Source: an uncultured Marinobacter sp. (GTDB lineage: Bacteria; Pseudomonadota; Gammaproteobacteria; Pseudomonadales; Oleiphilaceae). Taken from it: a stretch of DNA of 64,000 nt. The stretch lies in NCBI RefSeq assembly GCF_913055835.1, contig NZ_CAJXKQ010000015.1, forward strand, positions 27,584 through 91,583. Direction: 5' to 3'. Below the pieces are notes generated by a model. It was not told where the DNA came from, made no database searches, and saw only the letters and a program-made list of their open reading frames with translations. Position 1 is the first letter of the stretch, and every line of letters begins with the position of its first letter. Shown here piece by piece: positions 44,767 to 56,962 of the stretch. A program made the translations under genes and the position numbers.

Positions 44767-45804
44767 ATGAATGCACCCGGCATTACCGGAAACCTGCCCG
44801 TCATCCGGGCGCACTATGCGGATATTCTCTGCCAGTTGGCGGAGGATCGAGGCTTGCAGCGGTCCCGACTTCTGTCGGCCTCCGGTATCCGGCCTTCCAT
44901 GCTGGGTCACCCGGAGAATTTCATCACGGTTGATCAGTTCAGCGCCCTGTGTCGCGAAAGCCTGCTTCAAAGCGGCGATCTGGCCCTGGGGCTCGAGTAC
45001 GGCAAACGACTGAAGTTCACCACCCACGGTTCCCTGGCCCAGGCCGCCATCAGTTGCGACACTCTCGAGCAGGCGCTCACGGTGTTGATCAAGTATTTCC
45101 AGATCCGTTTCGTTTACATGAAGCTGTCCTTTTTCGTGGACGGCCATGAGGCCGTAATCCAGCTGGACCTGGCCCACAGTATTGAGGATCTGTACCGGTT
45201 CAACGTTGATGTGGTGATGGCCTCGTTGATGGATGTGAATCTTTTGCTGTTCGGCCAGAGGCTTCTGGACGGAGGCCGTTGCCTTCTGGATTTTCCGGAG
45301 CCTGAAGATGCAACGGCCTATCGACAGCTGTTCGGCAGCCGGATCACGTTTGGCAGCGGAGTGAACCAGCTGCGGTTCAAGCGGGTTTTTCTGGATTCGC
45401 CCATGTCACTGTCCAATCCGGTGACTCGTCGGATTGCCGAAGCCCAGTGCGAGGAGGAAATGCGGTTCATTGAGGGCGCTACGCCCGTCTCCGAACGGGT
45501 TATACGCCTGCTTGAGACAGGGCGGAGCCAACGGCTACCGGCACTCGAGGAGGTGGCCGAACACCTGCAGGTGTCCGCAAGGACTTTACGCAGGCAGCTG
45601 GCAGCCGAGGGTGTCCGGTTCCAGCAGCTGCAGGATTCCCTGCGCCATCGCCGGGCATTGGAGCTGCTTCGACGAAATGAGTTAACGATCGACGAGATTG
45701 CCGATGCCCTCGGCTACAGTGATCCTTCCAACTTTGGCCGGGCCTTCCGCAAATGGGAAGGCCTTGCCCCGAGCGCCTGGCGTCGGGAGCACCAGAGAGC
45801 CTGA
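44767..45804 (+). CDS. AraC-family transcriptional regulator (arabinose-binding-like N-terminus)
   Basis: A 345-aa regulator. The N-terminal effector domain (about 15-215) belongs to the arabinose_bd group. The C-terminal AraC domain has LEEVAEHLQVSARTLRRQLAAEG and EIADALGYSDPSNFGRAFRKWEG. It diverges from the sigma factor gene and ends 6 nt from the convergent speA. It is a paralogue-style relative of the regulator at 32.6-33.6 kb. The target is unknown. Confidence 0.88.
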   Translation: MNAPGITGNLPVIRAHYADILCQLAEDRGLQRSRLLSASGIRPSMLGHPENFITVDQFSALCRESLLQSGDLALGLEYGKRLKFTTHGSLAQAAISCDTLEQALTVLIKYFQIRFVYMKLSFFVDGHEAVIQLDLAHSIEDLYRFNVDVVMASLMDVNLLLFGQRLLDGGRCLLDFPEPEDATAYRQLFGSRITFGSGVNQLRFKRVFLDSPMSLSNPVTRRIAEAQCEEEMRFIEGATPVSERVIRLLETGRSQRLPALEEVAEHLQVSARTLRRQLAAEGVRFQQLQDSLRHRRALELLRRNELTIDEIADALGYSDPSNFGRAFRKWEGLAPSAWRREHQRA

Positions 45805-45810
45805 CGCTGG

Positions 45811-47721
<1,911 letters not shown>

Positions 47722-47826
47722 GCTTGCTATCCTGTCAGGAAACACTGGCCGCCATTGTATGGATTCCCACTCCGGGCTAAAAGCACCCGGTGCGGAAAAT
47801 ACTTGGCCGTTCACCGCGTTTATCGC

Positions 47827-47855
47827 TTTAGCTCACGAGGGGGCGCCCCTACAAT
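47827..47855 (+). promoter_or_regulatory. Possible speE promoter
   Basis: TTTAGC (47827-47832) and TACAAT (47850-47855) are separated by 17 bp. TACAAT matches five of six -10 bases. It would start transcription about 40 nt before the speE ATG at 47900. Confidence 0.4.
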
Positions 47856-47899
47856 ACGCCCTTTCAATTCAGCCCATGGCCCACAGCGGGAGGCAAGAC

Positions 47900-48781
47900 A
47901 TGACAGCACTCAGTGAAGGCTGGTTTACCGAGGTATTCCAGGACCAGGGGACCGCGTTCTCCCTGCAGGTGAAGAAAAAGCTCCACGAGGAGCAGACACC
48001 GTTCCAGAAACTGGAAATCTACGAGACCGAGACCTTTGGCAACTTGATGGTTCTGGATGGCTGCGTGATGCTGACCACCCGCGATAACTTCCTTTACCAC
48101 GAGATGATGACACACCCGGCCCTGTTCACCCATCGGGACCCCAGAAAAGTGGTGATTGTCGGTGGCGGTGACTGTGGCACCCTGAAAGAAGTGCTCAAAC
48201 ACCCGGGCGTTGAGGAAGCCTGGCAGGTGGAAATCGACGAGCGGGTAACCCGCATGTCGGAAAAGTACTTTCCGGAGCTGTGCGAAGCGAACAGCGACCC
48301 GCGTGCCAACTTCTTCTTCGGGGATGGCATCCAGTGGATGCGGGACATTGAGCCGAACAGTGTCGACCTCATAATTATCGACAGCACCGATCCTGTCGGC
48401 CCGGCCGAGGGGCTGTTTGCCCTGGATTTCTATCGGGATGCCATGCTGGCGCTGCGTGAGGGGGGCATTATTGTCCAGCAGAGCGAATCACCGCTGCTGC
48501 ACACCGACAGCATCATCAAGGGCATTCACGAGGACATGCGCAAGGCCGGATTCGAGCACGTACAGACCCTGCCGTTCCCGCAACCGGTCTACCCCACTGG
48601 CTGGTGGAGTTGCACCATGGCCAGCAAGGAAAATCCGGTGCGCTATTTCCGCGAGGAAGACGCCAATAACCGGCCGTTCGTGACTCGTTACTACAATGCC
48701 GGAGTGCATCGGGGCGCGTTGGCGATGCCCCAGTTCATGGTGGATGCACTGGAAGACGAGGTCCGCCCGGAAGAAGGTTAG
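47900..48781 (+). CDS. speE: Spermidine synthase (polyamine aminopropyltransferase)
   Basis: A 293-aa enzyme transferring an aminopropyl group from decarboxylated SAM to putrescine. Key marks are VIVGGGDCGTLKEVLKH (about 90-106) and IIDSTDPVGPAEGLF (about 157-171), with the catalytic aspartate. The ATG 47900 follows GGGAGG; upstream in-phase codons overlap the speA promoter side. Divergence from speA places both polyamine genes in one control region. speD is not in the window. Confidence 0.94.
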   Translation: MTALSEGWFTEVFQDQGTAFSLQVKKKLHEEQTPFQKLEIYETETFGNLMVLDGCVMLTTRDNFLYHEMMTHPALFTHRDPRKVVIVGGGDCGTLKEVLKHPGVEEAWQVEIDERVTRMSEKYFPELCEANSDPRANFFFGDGIQWMRDIEPNSVDLIIIDSTDPVGPAEGLFALDFYRDAMLALREGGIIVQQSESPLLHTDSIIKGIHEDMRKAGFEHVQTLPFPQPVYPTGWWSCTMASKENPVRYFREEDANNRPFVTRYYNAGVHRGALAMPQFMVDALEDEVRPEEG

Positions 48782-48798
48782 GTATACAATCGGCAGAC

Positions 48799-48827
48799 AA
48801 AAAAAGGGCGCCAGATGGCGCCCCTTT
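48799..48827. terminator. Bidirectional terminator between speE and amtB
   Basis: A stem of 8 bp, 48806-48813 with 48816-48823, has a 2-nt loop. On the minus strand a run of seven T follows (A-run 48799-48805 on plus), and on the plus strand CTTT follows. It serves amtB strongly and speE weakly. Confidence 0.8.
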
Positions 48828-48847
48828 AGCGTTACTCTTGTCAGCGA

Positions 48848-50131
48848 TTACTGCTTGCCGCTGACGAACTCCGGATAGGCTTCCATACCGCACTCGGACA
48901 GATCCACACCTTCGTACTCGTCTTCTTCGGAAACCCTGATGCCCATGACGGCCTTCAAGATGTTCCAGACGATCAGGCTGGTAACGAATACCCAGACGAA
49001 GATGGTGAGCATACCAACCAGCTGTCCCATGAAGGTGGCGTCTGCGTCGGACAGGAGAACCGCGAAGATACCCCAGATACCCACGACACCGTGTACAGAG
49101 ATGGCACCGACCGGATCGTCAATGCGCAGCTTGTCCATGGTCACGATGGAGAACACAACCAGGGTGCCACCGATGGCGCCGATGATGGTTGCGAGCAGGG
49201 GAGACGGATCCGCCGGCTCGGCGGTGATGGCAACCAGGCCAGCCAGAGCACCGTTCAGGGCCATGGTCAGGTCGGCCTTGCCGAACATCAGGCGGGCGAC
49301 GATCAGGGCCGCGATCAGACCGCCAGCCGCTGCGGCGTTTGTGTTCAGGAACACGTTAGCCACTTCGTTCGCAACACCGATGCCGCCGAGCTTCAGGGTT
49401 GAACCGCCGTTGAAGCCGAACCAGCCCATCCACAGGATGAAGGTACCCAGAGTGGCCAGGGGCAGGTTGGCGCCCGGGAAGGCACGGATCTCGCCTTTGG
49501 CACCGTACTTCCCCTTACGAGCGCCCAGCAGCAGTACGCCGGCCAGGGCAGCGGCCGCGCCGGCCATGTGAACAATACCGGAACCGGCGTAGTCGCTGTA
49601 GCTCAGCTCGTACATGCCGAAGACCGCGTCGCCGTTCCAGGTCCAGGAACCCTGCATCGGGTAGATGAAGCCACACATGACAACAGCAAAGGCCAGGAAG
49701 GCCCAGAGCTTCATACGCTCGGCCACGGCACCGGACACAATGGACATCGCGGTTGCAACGAAGACGACCTGGAAGAAGAAGTCAGACGCACCGCTGTACT
49801 CGCCCATTTCGGCGAAGCCGGCCTCGGTGGAGGCAGCGATGACGCCGGCAATGGCTGCATCGTCCATTTCCGCGACCGTGGTTACGCCACTCAGGAAGAT
49901 ACCGCCGTCGTACATGATGTCGTAACCAACGATCAGGTACATGGTGCAGGCAACTGCAAACAGGGCAACGTTCTTGGTGAGGATCTCGGTGGTGTTCTTG
50001 GCACGCACCAGACCGGCTTCGAGCATGGCGAAGCCAGCGGCCATCCACATGACCAGGGCACCGCAGATCAGGAAGTAGAAGGTATCCAGCGCATACTGGA
50101 GTTCAAAAATGTGATTTAGATTGCTTTCCAT
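48848..50131 (-). CDS. amtB: Ammonium transporter AmtB
   Basis: A 427-aa trimeric inner-membrane channel for ammonium with about 11 membrane segments. The conserved pore histidines are in IVHMAGAAAALAG and ISVHGVVGIWG. EMDDAAIAG is part of the first periplasmic loop region. It starts at ATG 50131, 72 nt downstream of glnK, and is co-transcribed from the sigma-54 promoter. GlnK blocks AmtB when nitrogen is plentiful (established for the family). Confidence 0.95.
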   Translation of the reverse strand: MESNLNHIFELQYALDTFYFLICGALVMWMAAGFAMLEAGLVRAKNTTEILTKNVALFAVACTMYLIVGYDIMYDGGIFLSGVTTVAEMDDAAIAGVIAASTEAGFAEMGEYSGASDFFFQVVFVATAMSIVSGAVAERMKLWAFLAFAVVMCGFIYPMQGSWTWNGDAVFGMYELSYSDYAGSGIVHMAGAAAALAGVLLLGARKGKYGAKGEIRAFPGANLPLATLGTFILWMGWFGFNGGSTLKLGGIGVANEVANVFLNTNAAAAGGLIAALIVARLMFGKADLTMALNGALAGLVAITAEPADPSPLLATIIGAIGGTLVVFSIVTMDKLRIDDPVGAISVHGVVGIWGIFAVLLSDADATFMGQLVGMLTIFVWVFVTSLIVWNILKAVMGIRVSEEDEYEGVDLSECGMEAYPEFVSGKQ

Positions 50132-50203
50132 ATGAAGCCCTCCGCACGAGGCTTTTCAGGTTATAAATTTTTTGCGTTGGCTGTTCGAAATATCAGAGCT
50201 GGT

Positions 50204-50698
<495 letters not shown>

Positions 50699-50733
50699 CT
50701 ACGATATCCGCGTACCAGAATGGCGCAAACTTG

Positions 50734-50780
50734 TGCACCAAATTGAAGCGGGCAGCCAGCCAGTGAGCCAAATTGGAGCG
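50734..50780 (-). promoter_or_regulatory. Two tandem NtrC-like binding sites
   Basis: Two related sites, GCACCAAATTGAAGC (about 50735-50749) and GAGCCAAATTGGAGC (about 50765-50779), match the NtrC pattern TGCACCA-N3-TGGTGCA. They are spaced exactly 30 bp, about three helical turns, and lie about 65-110 bp upstream of the sigma-54 promoter, a normal enhancer position. Confidence 0.7.
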
Positions 50781-50922
50781 GCCTCCTGGCCGTCACATCC
50801 CCATTATAGGGTTGACCACCTACAGTATGGCAGGGGCTGCGGTGTGATACACTCCCGCAAACCGGCAACAGGCCCTGTCTTTTAGTCGAAGCCGGATGTT
50901 CCAGCAATTTGTGAGGTGATGT

Positions 50923-51177
50923 GTGAAAGGTCCACAGGATATTTTTGCCCAGTTGCAGGGTCAGTTTGGCCAGTTCGTCCCCGATATGGCCCGTGCTGCC
51001 CGGGAAGATTTCGAAACCCAGGCCCGGGCCACTGTGATGGCTGTTCTATCCCGTCTGGAACTGGTTACCCGGGAAGAATTCGACGCTCAGCAGGCGGTCT
51101 TGCTGAAGACCCGTGAAAAGGTGGACGAACTCGAGAAGCGGGTGGCCGAACTGGAAAATTCCCTTCAGAAACAATAA
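50923..51177 (+). CDS. ubiK: Ubiquinone biosynthesis accessory factor UbiK
   Basis: An 84-aa protein of the UbiK/YqiC (BMFP) family. The N-terminal amphipathic part is followed by a C-terminal coiled-coil (about 48-82, EEFDAQQAVLLKTREKVDELEKRV). It supports aerobic ubiquinone assembly through UbiJ in enterobacteria. It starts with GTG 50923, preceded by GAGGTGAT. A TGTGATACACT at about 50843-50853 may be an extended -10. Confidence 0.9.
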   Translation: MKGPQDIFAQLQGQFGQFVPDMARAAREDFETQARATVMAVLSRLELVTREEFDAQQAVLLKTREKVDELEKRVAELENSLQKQ

Positions 51178-51240
51178 ATCCCGGAGACGCCCGGCAGGAT
51201 GCCGGGCAAGCGTATCCCCCTACTACCATGGATGGTCGTC

Positions 51241-52773
51241 ATGCTTGCTATTGTTCACTCCCGCGCCTCCATTGGCGTGTCAGCCCCCGCCGTTACCGTT
51301 GAAGTCCATCTCTCAGGCGGCCTGCCTGCGCTCTCCATCGTGGGACTGCCTGAAACCGGTGTAAGAGAGAGCAAGGAGCGCGTTCGAAGCGCGCTGCTGA
51401 ACGCCGGTTTCGAGTTTCCTGCCCGCAGGATAACGATTAATCTCGCGCCCGCTGATCTGCCCAAGGAGGGTGGCCGGTTTGATTTGCCCATTGCCCTGGG
51501 CATTCTGGCCGCCTCTGGCCAGATCCCGGCGGACAGTCTTTCTGATTGCGAATTTCTCGGCGAATTGTCCCTTGATGGTGCATTGCGGCCGCTCAGAGGT
51601 GTATTGCCGGCTGTACTGGCTGCCCGGAAGGATCAGCGGAGCCTGCTGGTTCCCCACGGCAATGCCGAGGAAGCGGCCCTGGCCAGCCAGGGTGACGTGC
51701 TGGCTGCCGGTCACCTGCTGGCGGTGTGTGAGCATTTGAGTGGGCGCGCCCGTCTGGTGCCAGTGCCCAGGTCTTCCCTGGAGCAGCCGCCGGTTAACGA
51801 GGGCGAGGTGCCGGATCTTTCGGACGTTCGCGGTCAGCGAGTTCCCCGGCGGGCATTGGAGGTGGCTGCGGCCGGTGGTCACAACCTGCTGTTTTTCGGT
51901 CCGCCCGGAACCGGCAAGAGCATGCTCGCCAGTCGGCTTCCGGGCATTCTTCCCGGGCTGGATGATGCTGCTGCCATGGAAGTTGCCAGCGTCCATTCGG
52001 TATACGGGCTTCCCGTCCGTTCCGGGGGCTGGCGGCAGCCACCTTTCCGATCGCCTCACCATACCGCATCGGCAGTTGCCCTGGTGGGTGGCGGAAGCAG
52101 CCCGCGGCCCGGGGAAATCTCCCTGGCTCATCGGGGCGTACTTTTTCTTGACGAATTGCCAGAGTTCGAACGTCGGGTTCTCGAAGTGTTGCGGGAGCCA
52201 ATGGAAACCGGTGAGATCTCGATCAGCCGTGCGGCGCGGCAGGTGAATTTCCCAGCCCGATTTCAGGTGGTGGGGGCAATGAACCCGTGCCCCTGTGGCT
52301 ATAGTGGTCATCCCACCATCGAGTGTCAGTGTACGCCGCAACAGGTTGCGCGTTACCGATCGAAAATTTCCGGCCCGCTCCTGGACAGGTTTGATCTGCA
52401 CGTGGAGGTGCCGGTGCAGGGTGGCGACATACTGATGCGCCAGGGCGGGGACGGCGAGACCAGCGCCGCGATCCGGGAGCGCGTTCTGGCGGCCAGAGCC
52501 CGTCAGACAGAGCGAGGTTGCCTGAATGCCGCCCTGTCAGGGCGCGAGCTGCAGGCTGCATGCCGACTGGACCGGCAGGGTGAGGAGCTCCTCACCGGTG
52601 CCATGGAGAAGCTGGGGCTCTCCGCCCGGGCGTTACACAGAATTCTTCGGGTGGCCCGGACGCTGGCGGATCTGGAAGGTTGTAGGGAGCCAGGGCAGAA
52701 CCACCTGGTCGAGGCGCTGGGCTACCGGCAACTGGATCGGCAACAGGGTCGTAACTCGGTGGTTTCCGCCTGA
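51241..52773 (+). CDS. comM: Mg-chelatase-like AAA+ ATPase ComM (YifB)
   Basis: A 510-aa ATPase involved in branch migration during natural transformation in relatives. The N-terminus LAIVHSRASIGVSAPAVTVEV and the Walker A GPPGTGKS (about 221-228) with LFLDELPEF are characteristic. The C-terminal Mg_chelatase_C segment follows. The ATG 51241 gives the usual N-terminus; an ATG at 51199 would add 14 residues. It follows ubiK as in Pseudomonas. Confidence 0.92.
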   Translation: MLAIVHSRASIGVSAPAVTVEVHLSGGLPALSIVGLPETGVRESKERVRSALLNAGFEFPARRITINLAPADLPKEGGRFDLPIALGILAASGQIPADSLSDCEFLGELSLDGALRPLRGVLPAVLAARKDQRSLLVPHGNAEEAALASQGDVLAAGHLLAVCEHLSGRARLVPVPRSSLEQPPVNEGEVPDLSDVRGQRVPRRALEVAAAGGHNLLFFGPPGTGKSMLASRLPGILPGLDDAAAMEVASVHSVYGLPVRSGGWRQPPFRSPHHTASAVALVGGGSSPRPGEISLAHRGVLFLDELPEFERRVLEVLREPMETGEISISRAARQVNFPARFQVVGAMNPCPCGYSGHPTIECQCTPQQVARYRSKISGPLLDRFDLHVEVPVQGGDILMRQGGDGETSAAIRERVLAARARQTERGCLNAALSGRELQAACRLDRQGEELLTGAMEKLGLSARALHRILRVARTLADLEGCREPGQNHLVEALGYRQLDRQQGRNSVVSA

Positions 52774-52845
52774 GCCGGGACACTCTGGTAAACTAGTGCC
52801 AAATTCCGTTAACCATGACCCGCTGCCTGCGGTTAAGGATTGCAG

Positions 52846-53577
52846 ATGACAGACCAGAAAGAACCGCAAGATTCCAAAGAGGCCGCTGATTCGCCGGTCA
52901 CCACCCGCCGCGGTGTGCGTAGTTTTGTTTTGCGCCAGGGCCGGATGACGGAAGGCCAGAAAAAGGCATTCGAACGCAGTTGGCCGAAGTATGGCTTGAG
53001 CCGCGAAGACGGCATGATCGATCCGCGGGAGGTCTTTGGCCGGGACAACATGCTTAACCTGGAAATCGGTTTCGGAATGGGCCGATCCCTTGCCGAGATG
53101 GCTGAAGCGGCTCCCGAGCAGGATTTTATCGGCGTTGAAGTCCATCAGCCCGGTGTTGGTGCGCTTCTCAAGGAGATAGAGGATCGTGGCCTGGAAAACG
53201 TCCGGATTTACAGTATCGATGCCAACGATGTGATTGATCTTTGCTTGCCGGATGCCTGCCTGGACCGGGTGATGGTGTTCTTCCCGGACCCCTGGCACAA
53301 GAAAAAGCACCACAAGCGTCGACTGATCCAGCATGAGTTCGTCCAGCGGGTCCGTCACAAGCTGAGGGTGGGTGGCATCCTGCACCTGGCGACCGACTGG
53401 GAGAATTACGCCGAGCACATGCTCGAGGTGATGAGCGAGTCCGAGGGCTTTGCCAACACTCAGGAGTCCGGGGGGTACTCACCGCGCCCTGACGACCGTC
53501 CGATCACCAAGTTTGAAAAGCGTGGCGAGACCCTGGGGCATGGTGTCTGGGATCTGTTGTTTTACCGCACCAACTGA
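52846..53577 (+). CDS. trmB: tRNA (guanine-N7-)-methyltransferase
   Basis: A 243-aa SAM-dependent enzyme making m7G46 in tRNA. Motifs are [17 protein letters not shown] (about 67-83), [15 protein letters not shown] and the family-specific [17 protein letters not shown] (about 145-161). The ATG 52846 is preceded by AAGGA; a TTG two codons upstream is less likely. It lies downstream of comM and convergent with the following gene. Confidence 0.95.
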   Translation: MTDQKEPQDSKEAADSPVTTRRGVRSFVLRQGRMTEGQKKAFERSWPKYGLSREDGMIDPREVFGRDNMLNLEIGFGMGRSLAEMAEAAPEQDFIGVEVHQPGVGALLKEIEDRGLENVRIYSIDANDVIDLCLPDACLDRVMVFFPDPWHKKKHHKRRLIQHEFVQRVRHKLRVGGILHLATDWENYAEHMLEVMSESEGFANTQESGGYSPRPDDRPITKFEKRGETLGHGVWDLLFYRTN

Positions 53578-53593
53578 CAGCCTTTGAATCGCG

Positions 53594-54127
53594 TCAGTGA
53601 TTCGCCAGGGGATGGCGCCTGGACGCCCGGATAATCACCAGTCCGGCGATGCCGAGGGTGAGCGCCGTGAACTTGATGAGCGCGCACAGGGTGGCGGAGA
53701 GGCTCATTTCGTCGGTGGGTGGATTGAAATTGTTCAGCAACAGGATGTTCTCGGCGCCATCACTGAGGCCGGCGGTTGCGAAAAGGGCTCGTACCCATCG
53801 GGCCCCGACCCGCTCACGAATACCGGGTCTATCACGGGTGAAATGCCTTGTGAGATGTATCAGGGCCAGCATGTAGGCGGGAATAAACAGGAAGTCCAGC
53901 CAGAGTGAAACCTTTGCCCAGGCAACCCCGTCGCTTCCCCAGCTGCGAAAAATGGCGTGTGCCTGATCGGCGGTACCGGCCAGTTGGTAGCTGACAATAC
54001 CTTGGGGGGCGGAAGCGGTTTGCAGTGGCTGGTTGACCATAAGCAAAGCGAACAGCAGCACGGCAGCCACCACCAGGCTTGCTTTCAGGCTTCTCGGAAA
54101 GGCAGCCACTCCGGGTGCAGAGTCCAT
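53594..54127 (-). CDS. Four-helix inner-membrane protein of unknown function
   Basis: A 177-aa protein with four predicted membrane helices (about 15-32, 72-91, 110-127 and 141-165). LSDGAENILLLN lies between the third and fourth. I do not recognise a named family. It overlaps the hemW stop by 1 nt and is therefore probably translated from the same transcript. Nothing in the sequence indicates a heme role. Confidence 0.65.
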   Translation of the reverse strand: MDSAPGVAAFPRSLKASLVVAAVLLFALLMVNQPLQTASAPQGIVSYQLAGTADQAHAIFRSWGSDGVAWAKVSLWLDFLFIPAYMLALIHLTRHFTRDRPGIRERVGARWVRALFATAGLSDGAENILLLNNFNPPTDEMSLSATLCALIKFTALTLGIAGLVIIRASRRHPLANH

Positions 54128-55293
54128 TACAGAAAACGCTCCAACAGGCTGTTGAGGTATCGCTGGCCCAGGTTGGTTGCCTGGAGCCGGTCGCTTACCA
54201 GCAGCTTTTCATTTCGTAGTTGTTCAAGTTTTACTCCAACTATGGTCAGGGGTAAACCCGTTCGCCTGGAAAAAAGGCTTTCATCCACTCCTTCTTTCAG
54301 CCTCAGGGCATTCATCATGAATTCCAGGGGCAGATCTTCCGTCGCGATGACATCGGTGCCGGCAGTGCGGCTGCCGATCCGGTTCAGGTAGGCTTCAGGT
54401 TGGCGGGTCTTCCAGTATCGACGGATACTGCCATCGGCCAGGCTGATTTTGCCGTGGGCGCCGGCCCCCAGGGCCAGATAGTCGCCAAACGTCCAGTAGT
54501 TCAGGTTATGGCGGGATGCCTTTCCGCAAAGGCTCCAGGCCGAAACTTCGTAATCCTGGTAGCCCCGCAGGTGCAGCAGGTCAGACCCTCGGCGGTAGAT
54601 GTCCCAGAGATGATCGTCGTCTGGCAGATCTGGAGGCCGACTGTAGAACTCGGTGTTTGGCTCCAGCGTGAGCTGATACCAGGACAGGTGCGGTGGTTCG
54701 TAGACCAGGGCGGTCTCGATGTCATTGAGGGCCTGCTCCGGGGTCTGGCCGGGCAGGCCGTGCATCAGGTCGATATTGAAATTGTCGAAGCCGGCCTGGC
54801 GAGCGGTCTGGATGGCCCTGTGGGCGGCACCGGTGTCATGAATGCGCCCCAGGGCTTCGAGGTGTTCGGGATTGAAACTCTGGACTCCGATGGACAGGCG
54901 GTTGATGCCCGCCTTCCGGAAGAGTTCGAAACGGCCGGCTTCCAGTGTTCCCGGGTTGGCTTCCAGGGTGATTTCGGCATCCGGCGCAAAGGTGAGCCTT
55001 GCCCGCAGTTCCCGGAACAGGCGGTCGTAGAATTCGCCGCTCATCAGGGATGGGGTGCCACCCCCGATGAACACGGTTTCTATCGGTCGGTCGGTGGCGA
55101 ACCCCAGGTCCTGATCGAGATCTTCGAGCAGGGCCTTCAGGTAGACGGACTCGGGTAGGGTCCCGGTAAAAGCGTGGGAGTTGAAGTCACAGTAGGGGCA
55201 CTTTCGCACACACCACGGCACGTGAATATACAGGCTCAGCGGCGGCCGAACCGCCGCTGGCTGTTGACTTTTCCCGGTCTGCACGTCGTTCAA
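54127..55293 (-). CDS. hemW: Radical SAM heme chaperone HemW
   Basis: A 388-aa radical SAM protein. The 4Fe-4S motif CVRKCPYC (about 28-35) is followed by DFNSH, the HemW variant in which the extra cysteine of HemN is missing. Therefore coproporphyrinogen oxidase activity is not expected. HemW is a heme-binding chaperone for respiratory enzymes. The TTG 55293 with a GAGG upstream, or GTG 55284, are the likely starts; longer in-phase sequence overlaps rdgB. It follows rdgB. Confidence 0.9.
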   Translation of the reverse strand: MNDVQTGKSQQPAAVRPPLSLYIHVPWCVRKCPYCDFNSHAFTGTLPESVYLKALLEDLDQDLGFATDRPIETVFIGGGTPSLMSGEFYDRLFRELRARLTFAPDAEITLEANPGTLEAGRFELFRKAGINRLSIGVQSFNPEHLEALGRIHDTGAAHRAIQTARQAGFDNFNIDLMHGLPGQTPEQALNDIETALVYEPPHLSWYQLTLEPNTEFYSRPPDLPDDDHLWDIYRRGSDLLHLRGYQDYEVSAWSLCGKASRHNLNYWTFGDYLALGAGAHGKISLADGSIRRYWKTRQPEAYLNRIGSRTAGTDVIATEDLPLEFMMNALRLKEGVDESLFSRRTGLPLTIVGVKLEQLRNEKLLVSDRLQATNLGQRYLNSLLERFL

Positions 55294-55298
55294 CGGGG

Positions 55299-55898
55299 TC
55301 AGGCCTCGGCCTTGAGCTGTTCCATAAGGATTTTCAGGGCCCGTCCGCGGTGGCTGATGCGGCTTTTCTCGGGGCGGGACAGTTCGGCCGCGCTGCACTC
55401 ATGCTCTGGAACCAGGAATACCGGGTCATAGCCAAAGCCGCCATCGCCGCGCGGTGATCTGAGGATCGATCCCGGCCAACGGCCATGGCAAACGATGGGT
55501 GTCGGGTCGTCGGCGTGACGCAGGTACACCAGCACACAATGAAACTGAGCATCCCGTTGCCCGTCCGGAACGTTCGCCATGGCCTCAAGGAGGGCATTTA
55601 CATTGTCCTGGTCGTTCGCCTCCTCGCCGGCAAATCGGGCGGAGCGGACGCCGGGCCGGCCTCCGAGCGCATCCACCGCCAGCCCGCTGTCGTCCGCCAG
55701 GGCGGGAAGCCCGGTTTCCCGGGCGGCATGGCGGGCCTTGAGGATCGCGTTTTCAACAAAGGTAATCGCCGGCTCCTCGGCTTCACCAACGCCGAGATCG
55801 CCCTGGGCAACCGGCTCCATGCCCAGGGGGGAGAGCAACTCAGTCAGTTCGGCAATTTTCCCTTTGTTATTGCTGGCAATCACAAGTCTGTTGGTCAT
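55299..55898 (-). CDS. rdgB: XTP/dITP pyrophosphatase (RdgB/HAM1)
   Basis: A 199-aa nucleotide-sanitising enzyme removing dITP and XTP. It has [19 protein letters not shown] (4-22), the [13 protein letters not shown] loop (about 68-80) and [12 protein letters not shown] (about 153-164). Length matches E. coli RdgB (197 aa). It precedes hemW and follows the DUF4426 gene. Confidence 0.95.
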   Translation of the reverse strand: MTNRLVIASNNKGKIAELTELLSPLGMEPVAQGDLGVGEAEEPAITFVENAILKARHAARETGLPALADDSGLAVDALGGRPGVRSARFAGEEANDQDNVNALLEAMANVPDGQRDAQFHCVLVYLRHADDPTPIVCHGRWPGSILRSPRGDGGFGYDPVFLVPEHECSAAELSRPEKSRISHRGRALKILMEQLKAEA

Positions 55899-55904
55899 AC
55901 CGGC

Positions 55905-56360
55905 CTAATCGCTGAACAGTGTATGGGCAAACCGCACCGCCAGGTCCTGCTGATGTCCGGTCGGACGGGCGGTAACATTAAAGGTCATCAACTCCCCGGA
56001 GGAATACTGGTACTCGGCGATAAAGTACACGGAATCGCCCTCCTGGATGCGGCGGAACGCCAGAAAACGTACTTGCTGGACATCGTTGGTGACTTTGCCT
56101 TCCACCTGGCCACTCACCGGAGACATGGAGCCGTCCTCGTTTTCCTCCATGATGGAAATATTGACGATTCCGATGCCCTTGCTGCGTTGGAGATTGTTCG
56201 CCTTGGCGACTTCAGGAGCGAGGAACGTGCTGGGTAGAACACTCCAGAGCACCGTGTACTCCCCGAAATCTTTCGAACCGGCCTGTGCCTGCAGGCTGAA
56301 CAGGCCAATCAGAGCAATTACCAGCAGGTTGCGGAATGTGGAGAAGGTTTTCGCAATCAT
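55905..56360 (-). CDS. DUF4426 secreted protein
   Basis: A 151-aa protein. The signal peptide (about 1-27, ending LQAQA) precedes a domain with GEYTVLWSVLPSTFLAPEVA, characteristic of DUF4426. Members sit between metW and rdgB in many gammaproteobacteria. The function is unknown. The start is ATG 56360; the codon before is GTG and would add one residue. Confidence 0.85.
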   Translation of the reverse strand: MIAKTFSTFRNLLVIALIGLFSLQAQAGSKDFGEYTVLWSVLPSTFLAPEVAKANNLQRSKGIGIVNISIMEENEDGSMSPVSGQVEGKVTNDVQQVRFLAFRRIQEGDSVYFIAEYQYSSGELMTFNVTARPTGHQQDLAVRFAHTLFSD

Positions 56361-56362
56361 CA

Positions 56363-56962
56363 CTATGTCTCCCGTGTGATTCGGTAAATGGCAATCTCAC
56401 CCAACAGATTCGGCCACAGGCGCGCCAGCCAACTGTTCTGGTGCTGGCCGTCCACCACCCGACGGCTTTTGATCCGGATGCCCTTTTGCCGGCACAGAGC
56501 CTCAAAGTCCTTGAAGGTGCACAGCCTGATGTTGGGCGTGTTATACCATTTATACGGCAGTGCCTCGGATTCGGGCATACGTCCGCTCAACGTCAACCCC
56601 CAGCGGAGTCGCCAGTGAGCAAAGTTCGGGAAGGTCACAATGCCTTCGCTGCCAACCCGGAGCATCTCATCCAGCACCTTGTCCGGGCGCCGGACCGCCT
56701 GAAGCGCCTGGGTCATCAGGACGATATCGAAGCTGCCGTCATCGAAATTGCCCAATCCCTGGGTGTCCAGGTTCTGTTCGATTACCGCCACCCCCCTGCC
56801 CATGCAGGTAGTGATGTGCTCCGGGTTGATTTCCAGGCCAAAGCCGCTGGCGCCCCGTTCTCTCTGGAGAAAGTCGAGGAGGGTGCCGTCGCCGCAGCCC
56901 AGGTCCAGAACATGGTGGCCGGGCTGAACCCACTGCTGGATGATTTCGAGGTCTGGTCTCAT
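56363..56962 (-). CDS. metW: MetW methyltransferase-fold protein
   Basis: A 199-aa class I methyltransferase-fold protein. The SAM-binding segment is [18 protein letters not shown] (about 17-34), and [11 protein letters not shown] is typical of MetW. It partners MetX in homoserine acylation in several proteobacteria. The ATG 56962 overlaps metX by 4 nt (ATGA), so the two are translationally coupled; longer in-phase sequence is inside metX. Confidence 0.93.
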   Translation of the reverse strand: MRPDLEIIQQWVQPGHHVLDLGCGDGTLLDFLQRERGASGFGLEINPEHITTCMGRGVAVIEQNLDTQGLGNFDDGSFDIVLMTQALQAVRRPDKVLDEMLRVGSEGIVTFPNFAHWRLRWGLTLSGRMPESEALPYKWYNTPNIRLCTFKDFEALCRQKGIRIKSRRVVDGQHQNSWLARLWPNLLGEIAIYRITRET

